Origin: JAGRGG01 sp965217265
GTDB taxonomy: Bacteria > Pseudomonadota > Alphaproteobacteria > Geminicoccales > Geminicoccaceae
Assembly (NCBI GenBank): GCA_965217265.1
Contig: CBDCHP010000018.1
Span: 248,001 to 312,000 of the forward strand
Reading direction: 5' to 3'
DNA: 64,000 nucleotides
Shown: positions 33,520 through 42,121 of the stretch, in pieces
Position numbering within the stretch: the stretch's first letter is position 1
Layout of the letters: each line of letters begins with the position of its first letter
The notes under the pieces: model-generated
Databases searched by the model: none
What the model saw: the letters and a program-made list of their open reading frames with translations, nothing else
Told to the model about the DNA's origin: nothing
Position numbers and translations under genes: made by a program

Positions 33520-35520
33520 ATGGATCTCGACGACACCGACCTGCGGCAGATGGCGAACGCCATCCGCGTCTTGGCGATGGACGCGGTCGAGGCCGCGAAC
33601 TCCGGCCATCCGGGCATGCCGATGGGCATGGCCGACGCCGCCACGGTCTTGTTCACCCGCCACGTCAAGTTCGACCCGCAGCACGCCCGCTGGCCCGACC
33701 GCGACCGCTTCGTGCTCTCGGCCGGGCACGGCTCGATGCTGCTCTACGCGCTTCTCCACCTGCTCGGCTACCCCGACATGCCGATGGCGGAGCTGCGGCG
33801 CTTTCGCCAGTTGGGCTCGAAGACGGCCGGCCACCCCGAGCACGGCGACGCGCTCGGCATCGAGACGACGACCGGCCCCTTGGGCCAGGGCTTCGCCACC
33901 GCGATCGGCATGGCCTTGGCCGAGCGGCTGATGAACGCCCGCTTCGGCGACGACCTCGTCGACCACCGCACCTGGGTCGTCACCGGCGACGGCTGCTTGA
34001 TGGAGGGGATCAGCCACGAGGCGGCGTCGCTCGCCGGGCACTTGCGGCTGCACAAGCTCTGCGTCTTGTTCGACGACAACGGCATCAGCATCGACGGCCC
34101 GACCGACCTCGCGGTCGGCGACGACCAGCTCAAGCGCTTCGCGGCCTACGGCTGGGCGACGGACAGGGTCGACGGGCACGACACCGACGCCATCGCGGCG
34201 GCCTTGGACGCGGCGCGCGACAACGACCGGCCGACCTTCATCGCCTGCCGCACCCAGATCGGCAAGGGTGCCCCCGGCAAGGCCGGCTTGGCGGCGGCGC
34301 ACGGCTCGCCCTTGGGCAAGGACGAGGTCATGGCGACGCGCCAAGCGCTCGGCTGGACGCACGGACCGTTCGAGCTGCCGGACGCCGTCGAGGCCGCGTG
34401 GCGCAAGGCCGGTGCCGCACACGCCGACGCCTACGCCGCGTGGCAAGGGCGGCTCGAAGCGGCCGAGCCCGCGACGCGCGAGGCCTTCCTTGGCGCCCTC
34501 GAAGGCCGGCTGCCGGACGATTTCGACGAGCGCGTCCGGGCGCTCAAGGCGCAGATCGTCGAGGCCAAGCCCAAGATCGCCACGCGCAAGGCGAGCCAGA
34601 ACGTGCTCGAAGTTCTGGTTCCCGACGTGCCCGAGATGATCGGCGGCTCGGCCGACCTCACCGGCTCGAACAACACCAAGACCGGAGGCGTGAAGCCGAT
34701 CAAGGCCGGCGACTATTCGGGGCGCTACATCCACTACGGCGTGCGCGAGCACGCGATGGCGGCGGTGATGAACGGCCTCGCGCTGCACCGCGGCCTGATC
34801 CCGTTCGGCGGCACCTTCCTCGTCTTCCTCGACTATTGCCGCCACGCCGTGCGCCTCGCCGCCTTGATGCAGCAGCGGGTCATCCTGGTCGCGACGCACG
34901 ATTCGATCGGCCTTGGCGAGGACGGCCCGACGCACCAGCCGATCGAGCATCTGGCGAGCTTTCGCGCCATGCCGAACGTGCTGGTGATGCGCCCGGCCGA
35001 CGCGGTCGAGACCGCCGAGTGCTGGCAGGCGGCGCTGGAGCACGCGCGCGGCCCCACGATCCTGGCGCTGACCCGGCAGAACCTGCCGACGCTGCGGACG
35101 TCGCCCATGCCCGAGAATCTGTGCGCCCGCGGCGCCTACGTCCTGGCCGAGGCCGAGGGGGAGCGCGACGCCACCATCATCGCGACCGGCTCCGAGGTCG
35201 AGATCGCGTGTCGCGCACGAAGCCTGCTGCGCGACAAGGGGGTTGCCGCCGCGATCGTCTCGATGCCGTGCCAGGAATTGTTCGAGCGCCAGGACCGCGC
35301 CTACCGCGCCGCCGTGCTCGGCACGGTGCCCCGCGTCGCCGTCGAGGCCGGAACGCCTTTCGGCTGGACCCGTTACGTCGCCGACGAGCGCCACGTCGTC
35401 GGCATGACCAGCTTCGGCGCCAGCGGGCCTTACGACCGACTCTACGACCATTTCGGCCTGACGCCCGAGAAAGTGGCCGAGCGGGTGCGGGAGGTGCTAG
35501 CTTCGCCGAACGACACTTGA
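33520..35520 (+). CDS. tkt: Transketolase
   Basis: A 666-residue thiamine-diphosphate enzyme of the pentose phosphate pathway, moving two-carbon units between sugar phosphates. The N-terminal signature AANSGHPGMPMGMAD near residue 20 is complete. The diphosphate site is TGPLGQGFATAIGMA near 115, with GDGCLMEG near 155. The pyrimidine domain has HDSIGLGEDGPTHQPIEHL near 465. ATG 33520 gives the family start; an upstream in-frame ATG would add about 30 unrelated residues. GAPDH follows 19 bases later. Confidence 0.96.
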   Translation: MDLDDTDLRQMANAIRVLAMDAVEAANSGHPGMPMGMADAATVLFTRHVKFDPQHARWPDRDRFVLSAGHGSMLLYALLHLLGYPDMPMAELRRFRQLGSKTAGHPEHGDALGIETTTGPLGQGFATAIGMALAERLMNARFGDDLVDHRTWVVTGDGCLMEGISHEAASLAGHLRLHKLCVLFDDNGISIDGPTDLAVGDDQLKRFAAYGWATDRVDGHDTDAIAAALDAARDNDRPTFIACRTQIGKGAPGKAGLAAAHGSPLGKDEVMATRQALGWTHGPFELPDAVEAAWRKAGAAHADAYAAWQGRLEAAEPATREAFLGALEGRLPDDFDERVRALKAQIVEAKPKIATRKASQNVLEVLVPDVPEMIGGSADLTGSNNTKTGGVKPIKAGDYSGRYIHYGVREHAMAAVMNGLALHRGLIPFGGTFLVFLDYCRHAVRLAALMQQRVILVATHDSIGLGEDGPTHQPIEHLASFRAMPNVLVMRPADAVETAECWQAALEHARGPTILALTRQNLPTLRTSPMPENLCARGAYVLAEAEGERDATIIATGSEVEIACRARSLLRDKGVAAAIVSMPCQELFERQDRAYRAAVLGTVPRVAVEAGTPFGWTRYVADERHVVGMTSFGASGPYDRLYDHFGLTPEKVAERVREVLASPNDT

Positions 35521-35539
35521 GATTGAGAGGAACAAAACC

Positions 35540-36538
35540 ATGACGGTTCGAGTCGCCATCAACGGGTTCGGCCGCATCGGCCGCAACATCCTGCGCGCCA
35601 TCCTGGAGCAGGGGCGCCAGGACGTGCGCGTGGTCGCGATCAACGACCTAGCGCCGCCTGAGACCAACGCGCACCTGTTTCGCTTTGATAGCGTGCACGG
35701 CCGCTACAACGGCACCGTGACCTTGGAGGGCGACACGCTCGACGTCGGCGCCGGGCCGATCAAGGTAACGTCCGAGCGCGAGGTGACCAAGCTGCCCTGG
35801 GGCGGGCTCGACGTCGACGTCGTCATGGAGTGCACCGGCGTCTTCACCAAGCGCGACAAGGCGGCGATGCACTTAGAGGCCGGCGCCAAGCGGGTCTTGA
35901 TCTCGGCCCCGGGCGAGGGTGCGGATCTCACCCTCGTCTACGGCGTCAACGACGATAAGCTCAAGCCCGAGCACGAGGTGGTCTCGAACGCGTCCTGCAC
36001 GACCAACTGCCTTGCCCCTGTGGCGAAGGTCCTGCACGAGGGGGTCGGCATCGAACGCGGCCACATGACGACGATCCATTCGTTCACCAACGACCAGCAC
36101 CTGCTCGACGTCTTTCACAAAGACCCTTACCGCGCCCGGGCGGCGACGCTCTCGATGATCCCGACCTCGACCGGTGCTGCGCGCGCCGTCGGCCTCGTGC
36201 TGCCCGAACTCAAGGGCAAGCTCGACGGCGGCGCGATCAGGGTTCCGACCGCGAACGTCAGCCTCGTCGACCTCACCTTCGTGCCCAAGCGCGAGACGAG
36301 CGTCGACGAGGTCAACGACCTGCTGATGACGGCGGCCGAGGGCCGGCTCAAGGGCATCCTCGCCTGCTCGGCCGAGCCCTTGGTCTCGATCGACTACAAC
36401 CACACCTCGACCAGCTCGAACGTCGACGTGAAGGCGACCAAATGCCTGGAGGGCAAGCTGGTGCGCGTCGCGTCCTGGTACGACAACGAGTGGGGTTTCT
36501 CCAACCGCATGGCCGACGTGGCCGCCTTGATGGGTTAG
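35540..36538 (+). CDS. gap: Type I glyceraldehyde-3-phosphate dehydrogenase
   Basis: A 332-residue NAD-dependent glycolytic enzyme. It starts VRVAINGFGRIGRNILRAI. The catalytic Cys is in SNASCTTNCLAPVAK near residue 153, with His in HSFTNDQ near 180. SRIPTANVSLVD-type residues appear as RVPTANVSLVDLTF near 235. It shares an operon with tkt. In many alphaproteobacteria pgk follows, but here a MOSC-domain gene does. Confidence 0.96.
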   Translation: MTVRVAINGFGRIGRNILRAILEQGRQDVRVVAINDLAPPETNAHLFRFDSVHGRYNGTVTLEGDTLDVGAGPIKVTSEREVTKLPWGGLDVDVVMECTGVFTKRDKAAMHLEAGAKRVLISAPGEGADLTLVYGVNDDKLKPEHEVVSNASCTTNCLAPVAKVLHEGVGIERGHMTTIHSFTNDQHLLDVFHKDPYRARAATLSMIPTSTGAARAVGLVLPELKGKLDGGAIRVPTANVSLVDLTFVPKRETSVDEVNDLLMTAAEGRLKGILACSAEPLVSIDYNHTSTSSNVDVKATKCLEGKLVRVASWYDNEWGFSNRMADVAALMG

Positions 36539-36543
36539 CGGCG

Positions 36544-37296
36544 ATGCCCCCGCCGTCCACCGCCTCGGACGGCGGGGCGCCGTGCCCCGCGGCCCCCCCG
36601 GTGGTCTTGGTGACGACGCTACGGGCCGTATTGACCGGACGCGCCGTGCCGTTCGCGCGGCCGGGGACCCGCAGCGCCGTCACCAAGGAACCCGTCGCGG
36701 GGCCGGTCGCGGTCGGCCCCCTCGGCCTTGCGGGCGACGAGCAGGGTGACCGTCGCCATCACGGCGGCCCGGAGAAGGCGGTCCACCACTACGCCTTCGA
36801 CCACTATCCGCCATGGCGCGAGGACTTGGCGCCCGCCGCCCCCCCTTGCCTGAGCGCCCCCGGCGCCTTCGGCGAGAACCTGTCCACCCTGGGGCTGAGC
36901 GAGGCGGACGTGTGCGCGGGCGACGTCTACCGCGTCGGCACGGCGCTGCTCCAAGTCAGCCAGGCGCGCCAGCCCTGCTGGAAGCTGAACCACCGCTTCG
37001 GCGTCGCCGACATGGCGCGCCGCGTCCAGGCGAGCGGGCGAACGGGCTGGTACTACCGCGTGCTCCAGCCGGGCGCCGTCTGTGCGGGCGACGCGCTGCG
37101 CGTAGTGGACCGGCCGCACCCGGACTGGCCGCTGTCGCGGCTGCTCTGCGTATTCTACATGGATCGGATGGACCGGGCGGCACTGGAGGCCGTCGCCGCA
37201 CTCCAAGCGCTCTCGGCCTCCTGGCGCGCGCTCGCGGCGCGGCGCCTGGAGCGCGGCGCAGTCGAGGACTGGACCCCGCGCCTCGACGGGGCGTAG
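36544..37296 (+). CDS. MOSC domain protein (YiiM-like)
   Basis: A 250-residue protein. The MOSC domain is about residues 20-175, with GPLGLAGDEQGDRRHHGGPE followed by KAVHHY, and the conserved Cys lies in QARQPCWKLNHRFG near 140. A C-terminal 3-alpha-type segment contains GDALRVVDRPHPDWPL. YiiM-like proteins reduce N-hydroxylated compounds with a molybdenum cofactor; the activity here is inferred from family. It starts five bases after the gap stop and is probably the last gene of the tkt-gap operon. Confidence 0.85.
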   Translation: MPPPSTASDGGAPCPAAPPVVLVTTLRAVLTGRAVPFARPGTRSAVTKEPVAGPVAVGPLGLAGDEQGDRRHHGGPEKAVHHYAFDHYPPWREDLAPAAPPCLSAPGAFGENLSTLGLSEADVCAGDVYRVGTALLQVSQARQPCWKLNHRFGVADMARRVQASGRTGWYYRVLQPGAVCAGDALRVVDRPHPDWPLSRLLCVFYMDRMDRAALEAVAALQALSASWRALAARRLERGAVEDWTPRLDGA

Positions 37297-37311
37297 GTCT
37301 GCTTTACAGCT

Positions 37312-37334
37312 AAAGCATTTCCTATTTAATATGG
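37312..37334. mobile_element. Possible solitary IS630-type end
   Basis: GCATTTCCTATTTAATATGG is similar to GTATTTCCTGTTTAATCCGG at the end of the decayed IS630 copy near 38110 and in the same orientation. It may be a leftover terminus, but the similarity covers only about 20 bases. Confidence 0.3.
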
Positions 37335-37446
37335 CCCAGTTACACTCGTGGTCGATCGCTTCGGCACAGATTAGGGTGACTGATACCCTAGCAGCACTCA
37401 TTCGGTATGCATTCGAGGGCCTACACCATGTGGCTGATCGATTTGT

Positions 37447-38013
37447 GTGAGGACTGTTTTGCCGGCCGCGATCTCGATATCTAACGCGGCCAAACACCTC
37501 ATCACGGCCGACCGTGTGCTCGTCATTGGCTGTTCGGGTGGCGGCAAAAGCACGCTTTCGCTCAGGATCGCCGAGCGCTTCAAGCTTGAGTATCAGTCCT
37601 ACGACCGAGACGTCCGTTGGCTGCCAGACTGGCGCGTTCGGGATCGTAGCGAGCAACGTAGGCTTATCGCCGATCTGGTCCGCCGCGAGCGATGGGTCAT
37701 GGACGGCAATGGCCCATCGACATTCGACCTCCGCCTACCACGGGCCGACCTCGTCGTCTGGGTTCGTGTCCCGCGGCGCACGGCTCTCATGGGCGTGGCT
37801 CGGCGCGTGCTACTCAACTACGGTACTGTGCGGATCGATATGGCGGAAGGCTGTCCAGAGCAGCTGCCGGACCGCGAGTTCCTGACCTATATCTGGACGT
37901 TCGAGCAACGGCTGGCGCCTCGTATCGTGGCAGCGATCGATCAGCATGGCCCGGACGTGCCAGTGGTGACGTTGAGGACGCGGCGGGAGTTCGAGGCTTT
38001 GCTTGTCGCGTGA
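37447..38013 (+). CDS. Small P-loop kinase-like ATPase (adenylate kinase-related, FlaR-like)
   Basis: A 188-residue protein. The Walker A motif is VIGCSGGGKSTLSLRIAERF near residue 28. It is followed by YQSYDRDVRWLPDW, a WVMDGNG block and ADLVVWVRVPRRTAL near 95, an order typical of adenylate kinase-like 'topology modulation' proteins. Substrate unknown. GTG 37447 or TTG 37459 could start it; no strong ribosome site decides. Base composition is less GC-rich than its neighbours, and it sits beside IS630 remains, so it may be accessory. Confidence 0.72.
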   Translation: MRTVLPAAISISNAAKHLITADRVLVIGCSGGGKSTLSLRIAERFKLEYQSYDRDVRWLPDWRVRDRSEQRRLIADLVRRERWVMDGNGPSTFDLRLPRADLVVWVRVPRRTALMGVARRVLLNYGTVRIDMAEGCPEQLPDREFLTYIWTFEQRLAPRIVAAIDQHGPDVPVVTLRTRREFEALLVA

Positions 38014-38106
38014 TTTCAAAGACTGTGTTTCATGGCATCATGGCTTCCATGATATCGTCCATGACCAACCCTCGATAAGCTTTGGCCCAAATGGTCGTTT
38101 CGCGAC

Positions 38107-38970
38107 TTAGAGTATTTCCTGTTTAATCCGGTTCATACCCAGCGGCTTTGAAGTAGTTGGCGCACTCGTCGGGTTTGAAGGATGGGATGAGTGCACCGAC
38201 CGCGTTCCATATCGCGTCGACGGTGCGTTCGATCGCCTCGCGAATCGCGGTGCCCTTATGGGCGGGTAGATTGTCCATGATGACGATGTCCCTGGGTCGA
38301 AGGGTTGGACTCAGTACCTGTTCGACGCAGGCGAGGAAGACCGTTCCGTTCATCGGTCTGTCCCAGACGAACGGTGCGGTTATGCCCGTCAGTCGCAGCG
38401 CGCCGGTGAAGGTGGTCGTCTTCCGGTGCCTATGGGAACGCCCGCCCGGCAACGCTCGCCGCGAAGGGCGCGGCCGCGAAGTCGGGCCATCTTCGTGTTG
38501 AGCCCGGTCTCATCCACGAACATGAGGCGTTCGGGATCGAAGTCGGGCTGTCCTTCGAACCAGTCCTCGCGCCGCTTCAGGACGTCGGAACGGTCCTGCT
38601 CCAGTGCGTGGGCAGACTTTTTAACCGCCAAGCCCCGCGCGCGAAGCCATGCGGCTGATCGCAACGCCGTGCTCGGCGAGGCGACCGACCATCTCGTCCA
38701 GCGTGACGTCCTTCTGATCGTCGATCATGCTCTCGACCAACGCGGCGTGAGCGTCGAGACGGGAGCCACGCGGACGCTCCTGCCTTTGCGCTTGCCGATC
38801 GCCTGCACGCGCCCGCCTCGCCCATCAGATCGCCGTCGTCGCAGCGATCCCGAACCGCTCCGCCGCCCGGCGAGCCAATGATCCAGCTGCCTCGTCCAGA
38901 ACCCGATCCCGAAGATCGGTGCCGTATGCCCGTGTCATCGCCGCCTCCATTCGTGGAAATAGCGGAATCA
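38107..38970 (-). mobile_element. Decayed IS630-family insertion sequence
   Basis: The left end reads GAGTATTTCCTGTTTAATCC. On the opposite strand the right end carries TCCGCTATTTCCACGAATGG, sharing TATTTCC, close to typical IS630 termini. Between them lies a broken transposase gene. No TA-flanked target duplication can be fixed with certainty, and the boundaries are approximate. Confidence 0.6.
38123..38938 (-). pseudogene. IS630-family transposase pseudogene
   Basis: The gene begins at ATG 38938 with MTRAYGTDLRDRVLDEAAG, the helix-turn-helix start of this family, then breaks. Later pieces in other frames give KKSAHALEQDRSDVLKRRED, FVDETGLNTKMARLRGRALR, FTGALRLTGITAPFVWD and IVIMDNLPAHKGTAIREAIE. 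At least two frame changes occur. The end joins directly to a short PDECANYFKAAGYEPD tail, so about 50 residues including the segment with the last catalytic Glu (usually SPDxNPIE) are deleted. It cannot make an active enzyme. Confidence 0.85.
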
Positions 38971-39332
38971 TAAACCGCGTGCGACGTTCACCGGCCCGAG
39001 TCCGAATTCGCAGGACGGACGCTGGGGAGGGGACGGCCGCCCCGTCCGGGGTGGGCCGGACGGGGCGGGGCATCGAGGAGGGAATGCCAAGACGAAATGC
39101 GGTGGCTGGCGAATGATCGGAACTTGAATGGGCCCAGCAACGCGACGGGATCGAACGGCACGGACGCGAGCGCCACGAAGCCGAACGCGCTGCGGCCGGG
39201 GCGAAAAAGCCGCCTGCGGGCGGGGCCTGGCTTGGCCGTTTCCGCAGGCGAAGATCAGCCCTCAGCGGCCGGGGTTGTGCCACGTTCCATCGCGCGTGGA
39301 TGTGCGAAAAGCCACATTTCGTGCGGCGACCC
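38939..39332. other. Non-coding gap with a strong hairpin
   Basis: This 394-bp GC-rich gap holds no supportable gene on either strand. At 39038-39067 a perfect 12-bp stem CGCCCCGTCCGG / CCGGACGGGGCG closes a 6-base loop GGTGGG. No T run follows it on either side, so a terminator role is uncertain. The first 30 bases probably belong to the IS630 end. Confidence 0.6.
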
Positions 39333-39833
39333 TCACACCGCGCCGTGCAGCAGCCCAGATTGGATGTTGAGCCCGCCGCGGCGGCACAGGTGCAGCAACT
39401 CGCTCGGCCGGGCACCGTCGTCGGCCAGCGGCAGGACCAGCTGCTGGAAGCTCAAGGGCGCCTCGCCGCAGCAAAGCTCGATCAGCTGGAACAACGGCGT
39501 GCCGGTGCAGGCGACGACGCCGAGCGCCGCCTGCAGCTCCGGCCCGAGGCTGCCGCTCAGCGTATCGTCCGCGTCCGCCGCCGGCGGCACGTCGGCGAGC
39601 GGCCGCAGCGGGCCGAGGTCCAGCACCGCCTCCGGCACCCCCGCCGCGCCGCGCAGGTCGATCCAGGCGACCTCGGGCACGATCAGGCGAAACTGCGGCG
39701 TGTCGAGGCGGCAGCGCGGCGCGAGGCGGTCGTCTTGTTTGAGGTTGTGCCAGTAGCGATAGGCGAAGATCAGCGCCGGGTCGGCGGCGATCAGCGCCGG
39801 GATCGGCAGGATGCGAGTTCCAAGCCAGCGCAT
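39333..39833 (-). CDS. PAS_5-type domain protein
   Basis: A 166-residue protein consisting of one domain. It has RYWHNLKQDDRLAPRCRLDT near residue 26, followed by FRLIVPEVAWIDL, the pattern of the small alphaproteobacterial PAS_5 proteins (bulky YW near the start, a Pro-Arg-x-x-Asp step, then a PAS-like core). The C-terminal half contains VLPLADDGARPSELLHLCRR, the last strands of such a PAS core. The ligand and partner are unknown. Two bases before the start there is no strong ribosome site. It stands alone beside the IS630 relic. Confidence 0.7.
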   Translation of the reverse strand: MRWLGTRILPIPALIAADPALIFAYRYWHNLKQDDRLAPRCRLDTPQFRLIVPEVAWIDLRGAAGVPEAVLDLGPLRPLADVPPAADADDTLSGSLGPELQAALGVVACTGTPLFQLIELCCGEAPLSFQQLVLPLADDGARPSELLHLCRRGGLNIQSGLLHGAV

Positions 39834-40013
39834 GGATGTTCCTCTACTTGAGGCGTTTTATCTTCCTTATGAACCCCGCCCCGGCCTACGTGGCCGGCTT
39901 GCCGCGGGGTCGGCGAGAGGGGGATTATGCCCGCCAGAGCTGAAGAACAGGTAAATTTCTCCCGCGCCGAACGGTGATTTATGTTAGCTAGGCCATATTT
40001 TTTCGGCCGCGCC

Positions 40014-41087
40014 CTAACTGACGCCCAGCGCCCGCTGGCGCAGGAGGTGGTCGGCGAGGACGCAGGCGAGCATCGCCTCGCCGACCGGAACGGCGCGGAT
40101 GCCGACGCAGGGGTCGTGCCGGCCCTTGGTGACGATCGTCGTCTCCTCGCCCGATCGGGTCACGGTGCGGCGCGGGATCAGGATCGACGAGGTCGGCTTG
40201 ACGGCAAAACGCACGACGACGTCCTGGCCGGTCGAGATGCCGCCCAAGACCCCGCCGGCGTGGTTGGCGAGGAAGTAGGGCCGACCGTCCTGCATTCGGA
40301 TCTCGTCGGCGTTGGCCTCGCCCGGGGCCGCGGCGGCGGCGAAGCCGTCGCCGACCTCGACCCCCTTGACGGCGTTGATCGACATCATCGCCTTGGCGAG
40401 GTCGGCGTCGAGCTTGTCGTAGACGGGATCCCCTAGACCCGGCGGCACGCCCGTCGCGCGCACCTCGACGACGGCGCCGAGCGAGGAGCCGTTCTTGCGC
40501 GCGGCATCCAGCATGTCGGCCCAGCGCGCCGCGGCGCCTTCGTCCGGGGCGAAGAAGGGGTTGGCGTCGATCTGGGCGTCGTCGAAGGCGCCCCGGTCGA
40601 TCGCGTCGCCGCCCATCTGCACGAGGCAGCCGCGAATGCGGACATCTTGCCCCAGCACTTGCCGCGCCACGGCGCCGGCGGCCACCCTGGCGGCGGTCTC
40701 GCGCGCCGAACTGCGCCCGCCGCCACGGTGGTCACGGATGCCGTACTTCATATCGTAGGCGATGTCGGCGTGGCCGGGGCGGTAGGCGTCCTTGATCTCG
40801 CCGTAGTCCTTCGAGCGCTGGTCCTCGTTACGGATCAAGAGGCTGATCGGCGTGCCGGTGGTCTGGCCCTCGAAGGTGCCGGACAGGATCTCGACCCGAT
40901 CGGCCTCGCGGCGCTGGGTCGTGTAGCGGCTCTGGCCGGGCTTGCGCTTGTCGAGCCAGGGCTGGATGTGGGATTCGGTCAAGGGCAGGCGCGGCGGGGC
41001 GCCGTCGACGACGACGCCGATCGCCGGGCCGTGGCTCTCGCCCCAGGTGGTGAAGCAAAACAGGGTGCCGAACGTGTTCCCGGCCAT
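40014..41087 (-). CDS. aroC: Chorismate synthase
   Basis: A 357-residue enzyme that turns EPSP into chorismate with reduced FMN, the last shikimate step. Signature blocks are complete: GESHGPAIGVVVDGAPP near residue 16, RYTTQRREADRVEILSG near 54, YRPGHADIAYDMKYGIRDHR near 100 with GGGRSSARETAARVAAGA following, and VVRFAVKPTSSI near 300. Its ATG overlaps the stop of fabI (TGATG), so the two are co-transcribed, an order often seen in alphaproteobacteria. Confidence 0.96.
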   Translation of the reverse strand: MAGNTFGTLFCFTTWGESHGPAIGVVVDGAPPRLPLTESHIQPWLDKRKPGQSRYTTQRREADRVEILSGTFEGQTTGTPISLLIRNEDQRSKDYGEIKDAYRPGHADIAYDMKYGIRDHRGGGRSSARETAARVAAGAVARQVLGQDVRIRGCLVQMGGDAIDRGAFDDAQIDANPFFAPDEGAAARWADMLDAARKNGSSLGAVVEVRATGVPPGLGDPVYDKLDADLAKAMMSINAVKGVEVGDGFAAAAAPGEANADEIRMQDGRPYFLANHAGGVLGGISTGQDVVVRFAVKPTSSILIPRRTVTRSGEETTIVTKGRHDPCVGIRAVPVGEAMLACVLADHLLRQRALGVS

Positions 41088-41908
41088 CAGGCGTCCTTGA
41101 CGACGCTGATGTCGGGCGCGTCAACCGCCTTCATGCCGACGACGTGGTAGCCGCTGTCGACGTGCAGCACCTCGCCCGTGGTGCCCGATCCTAAGTCGGA
41201 GAGGAGGTAGAGGGCGGCGCCGCCGACGTCCTTCAAGGTCGTGTTGCGCTTCAAGGGGGCGTTGTACTCGTTCCACTTCAAGATATAGCGAAAATCGCCG
41301 ATGCCCGAGGCCGCCAGCGTGCGCACGGGCCCGGCCGAGATCGCGTTGACGCGGACGTTCTGGTTGCCGAGGTCGACGGCGAGGTAGCGCACCGACGCCT
41401 CCAGGGCGGCCTTGGCCACCCCCATGACGTTGTAGTGCGGCATGACCCGCTCAGCACCGTAGTAGGTCAGCGTGAGCAAGGCCCCGCCGTCTCGCATCAA
41501 GGGCGCGGCGCGGCGGGCGAGGTCGGTGAACGAGTAGCACGAGATCTGCAGCGTGCGGCCGAAATTGGCGGCGCTCGTGTCGATGTAGCGGCCCTTCAGC
41601 TCCTCGCGGTCGGAGAACGCGATCGCGTGGACGAGAAAGTCGAGCCTGCCCCAATCGGCGTCGAGCTTGGCGAACAGCGCGTCCAGGGTCTCAGGCACCG
41701 CGACGTCGGCCTCGGCGGTGATCGTGGCACCCAAGCGCTCGGCCAGCGGCAGGACGCGCTTCTTCAACGCCTCGCCCTGCCACGTCAGCGCGAGGTCGGC
41801 GCCGGCGCCGGCGAGCGCCTCGGCGATGCCGTAGGCGAGCGAGCGGTCGTTGGCGATGCCCATGACAAGACCCCGCTTGCCCGCCATGAGTTGCGCGGCG
41901 TCGGCCAT
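41087..41908 (-). CDS. fabI: Enoyl-[acyl-carrier-protein] reductase (FabI)
   Basis: A 273-residue NADH-dependent reductase of fatty-acid synthesis. GKRGLVMGIANDRSLAYGIA is the divergent cofactor motif typical of FabI. HAIAFSDREELKGRYIDTS is near residue 95. The active-site Tyr/Lys lie in YYGAERVMPHYNVMGVAKAA near 150-168. ATG 41908 is chosen; the open frame extends further through palindromic copy F, but that extension is not FabI-like. It is the first gene before aroC. Confidence 0.95.
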   Translation of the reverse strand: MADAAQLMAGKRGLVMGIANDRSLAYGIAEALAGAGADLALTWQGEALKKRVLPLAERLGATITAEADVAVPETLDALFAKLDADWGRLDFLVHAIAFSDREELKGRYIDTSAANFGRTLQISCYSFTDLARRAAPLMRDGGALLTLTYYGAERVMPHYNVMGVAKAALEASVRYLAVDLGNQNVRVNAISAGPVRTLAASGIGDFRYILKWNEYNAPLKRNTTLKDVGGAALYLLSDLGSGTTGEVLHVDSGYHVVGMKAVDAPDISVVKDA

Positions 41909-41972
41909 GCTGGCTGATCTCCCTATCGGTCCTGAAGCGATGCGCATCCTAGGGGCGATCGTAAAGTTTTTA

Positions 41973-42121
41973 AACGCTTCGCGTCCGCTGCGCGGGGCTT
42001 TTTTCTCTTCTTTTTTGCCAGTGTTAACGCACGAGATTGGCCTCAACGCCGAGGGCCAGCCTCAGACAAGAGCAAAAAAGAGAAAAGAAAGCCCGCGCGG
42101 CAGCGCACGCGCAAGCGTTCA
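41973..42121. repeat. Palindromic gene-end element, copy F (between same-strand genes)
   Basis: The right edge GCGCAAGCGTTCA carries the YihY stop (TGA on the minus strand); the left edge AACGCTTCGCG lies 64 bases upstream of the fabI start. The loop has CAGTGTTAACGCACGAGATT, the same subtype and orientation as copy A. Inside the loop GGCCTC and GAGGGCC can pair to form a second small stem. Confidence 0.9.

Noticed and set aside
37312..38970. Composite transposon carrying the small kinase-like gene between IS630 ends
   Set aside because: The left motif is only about 20 bases, is in direct rather than inverted orientation, and has no transposase beside it.
38939..39332. Possible gene remnants in the gap beside the IS630 relic
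   Set aside because: Open frames here have no family-like motif, no ribosome site and strong GC-biased composition.
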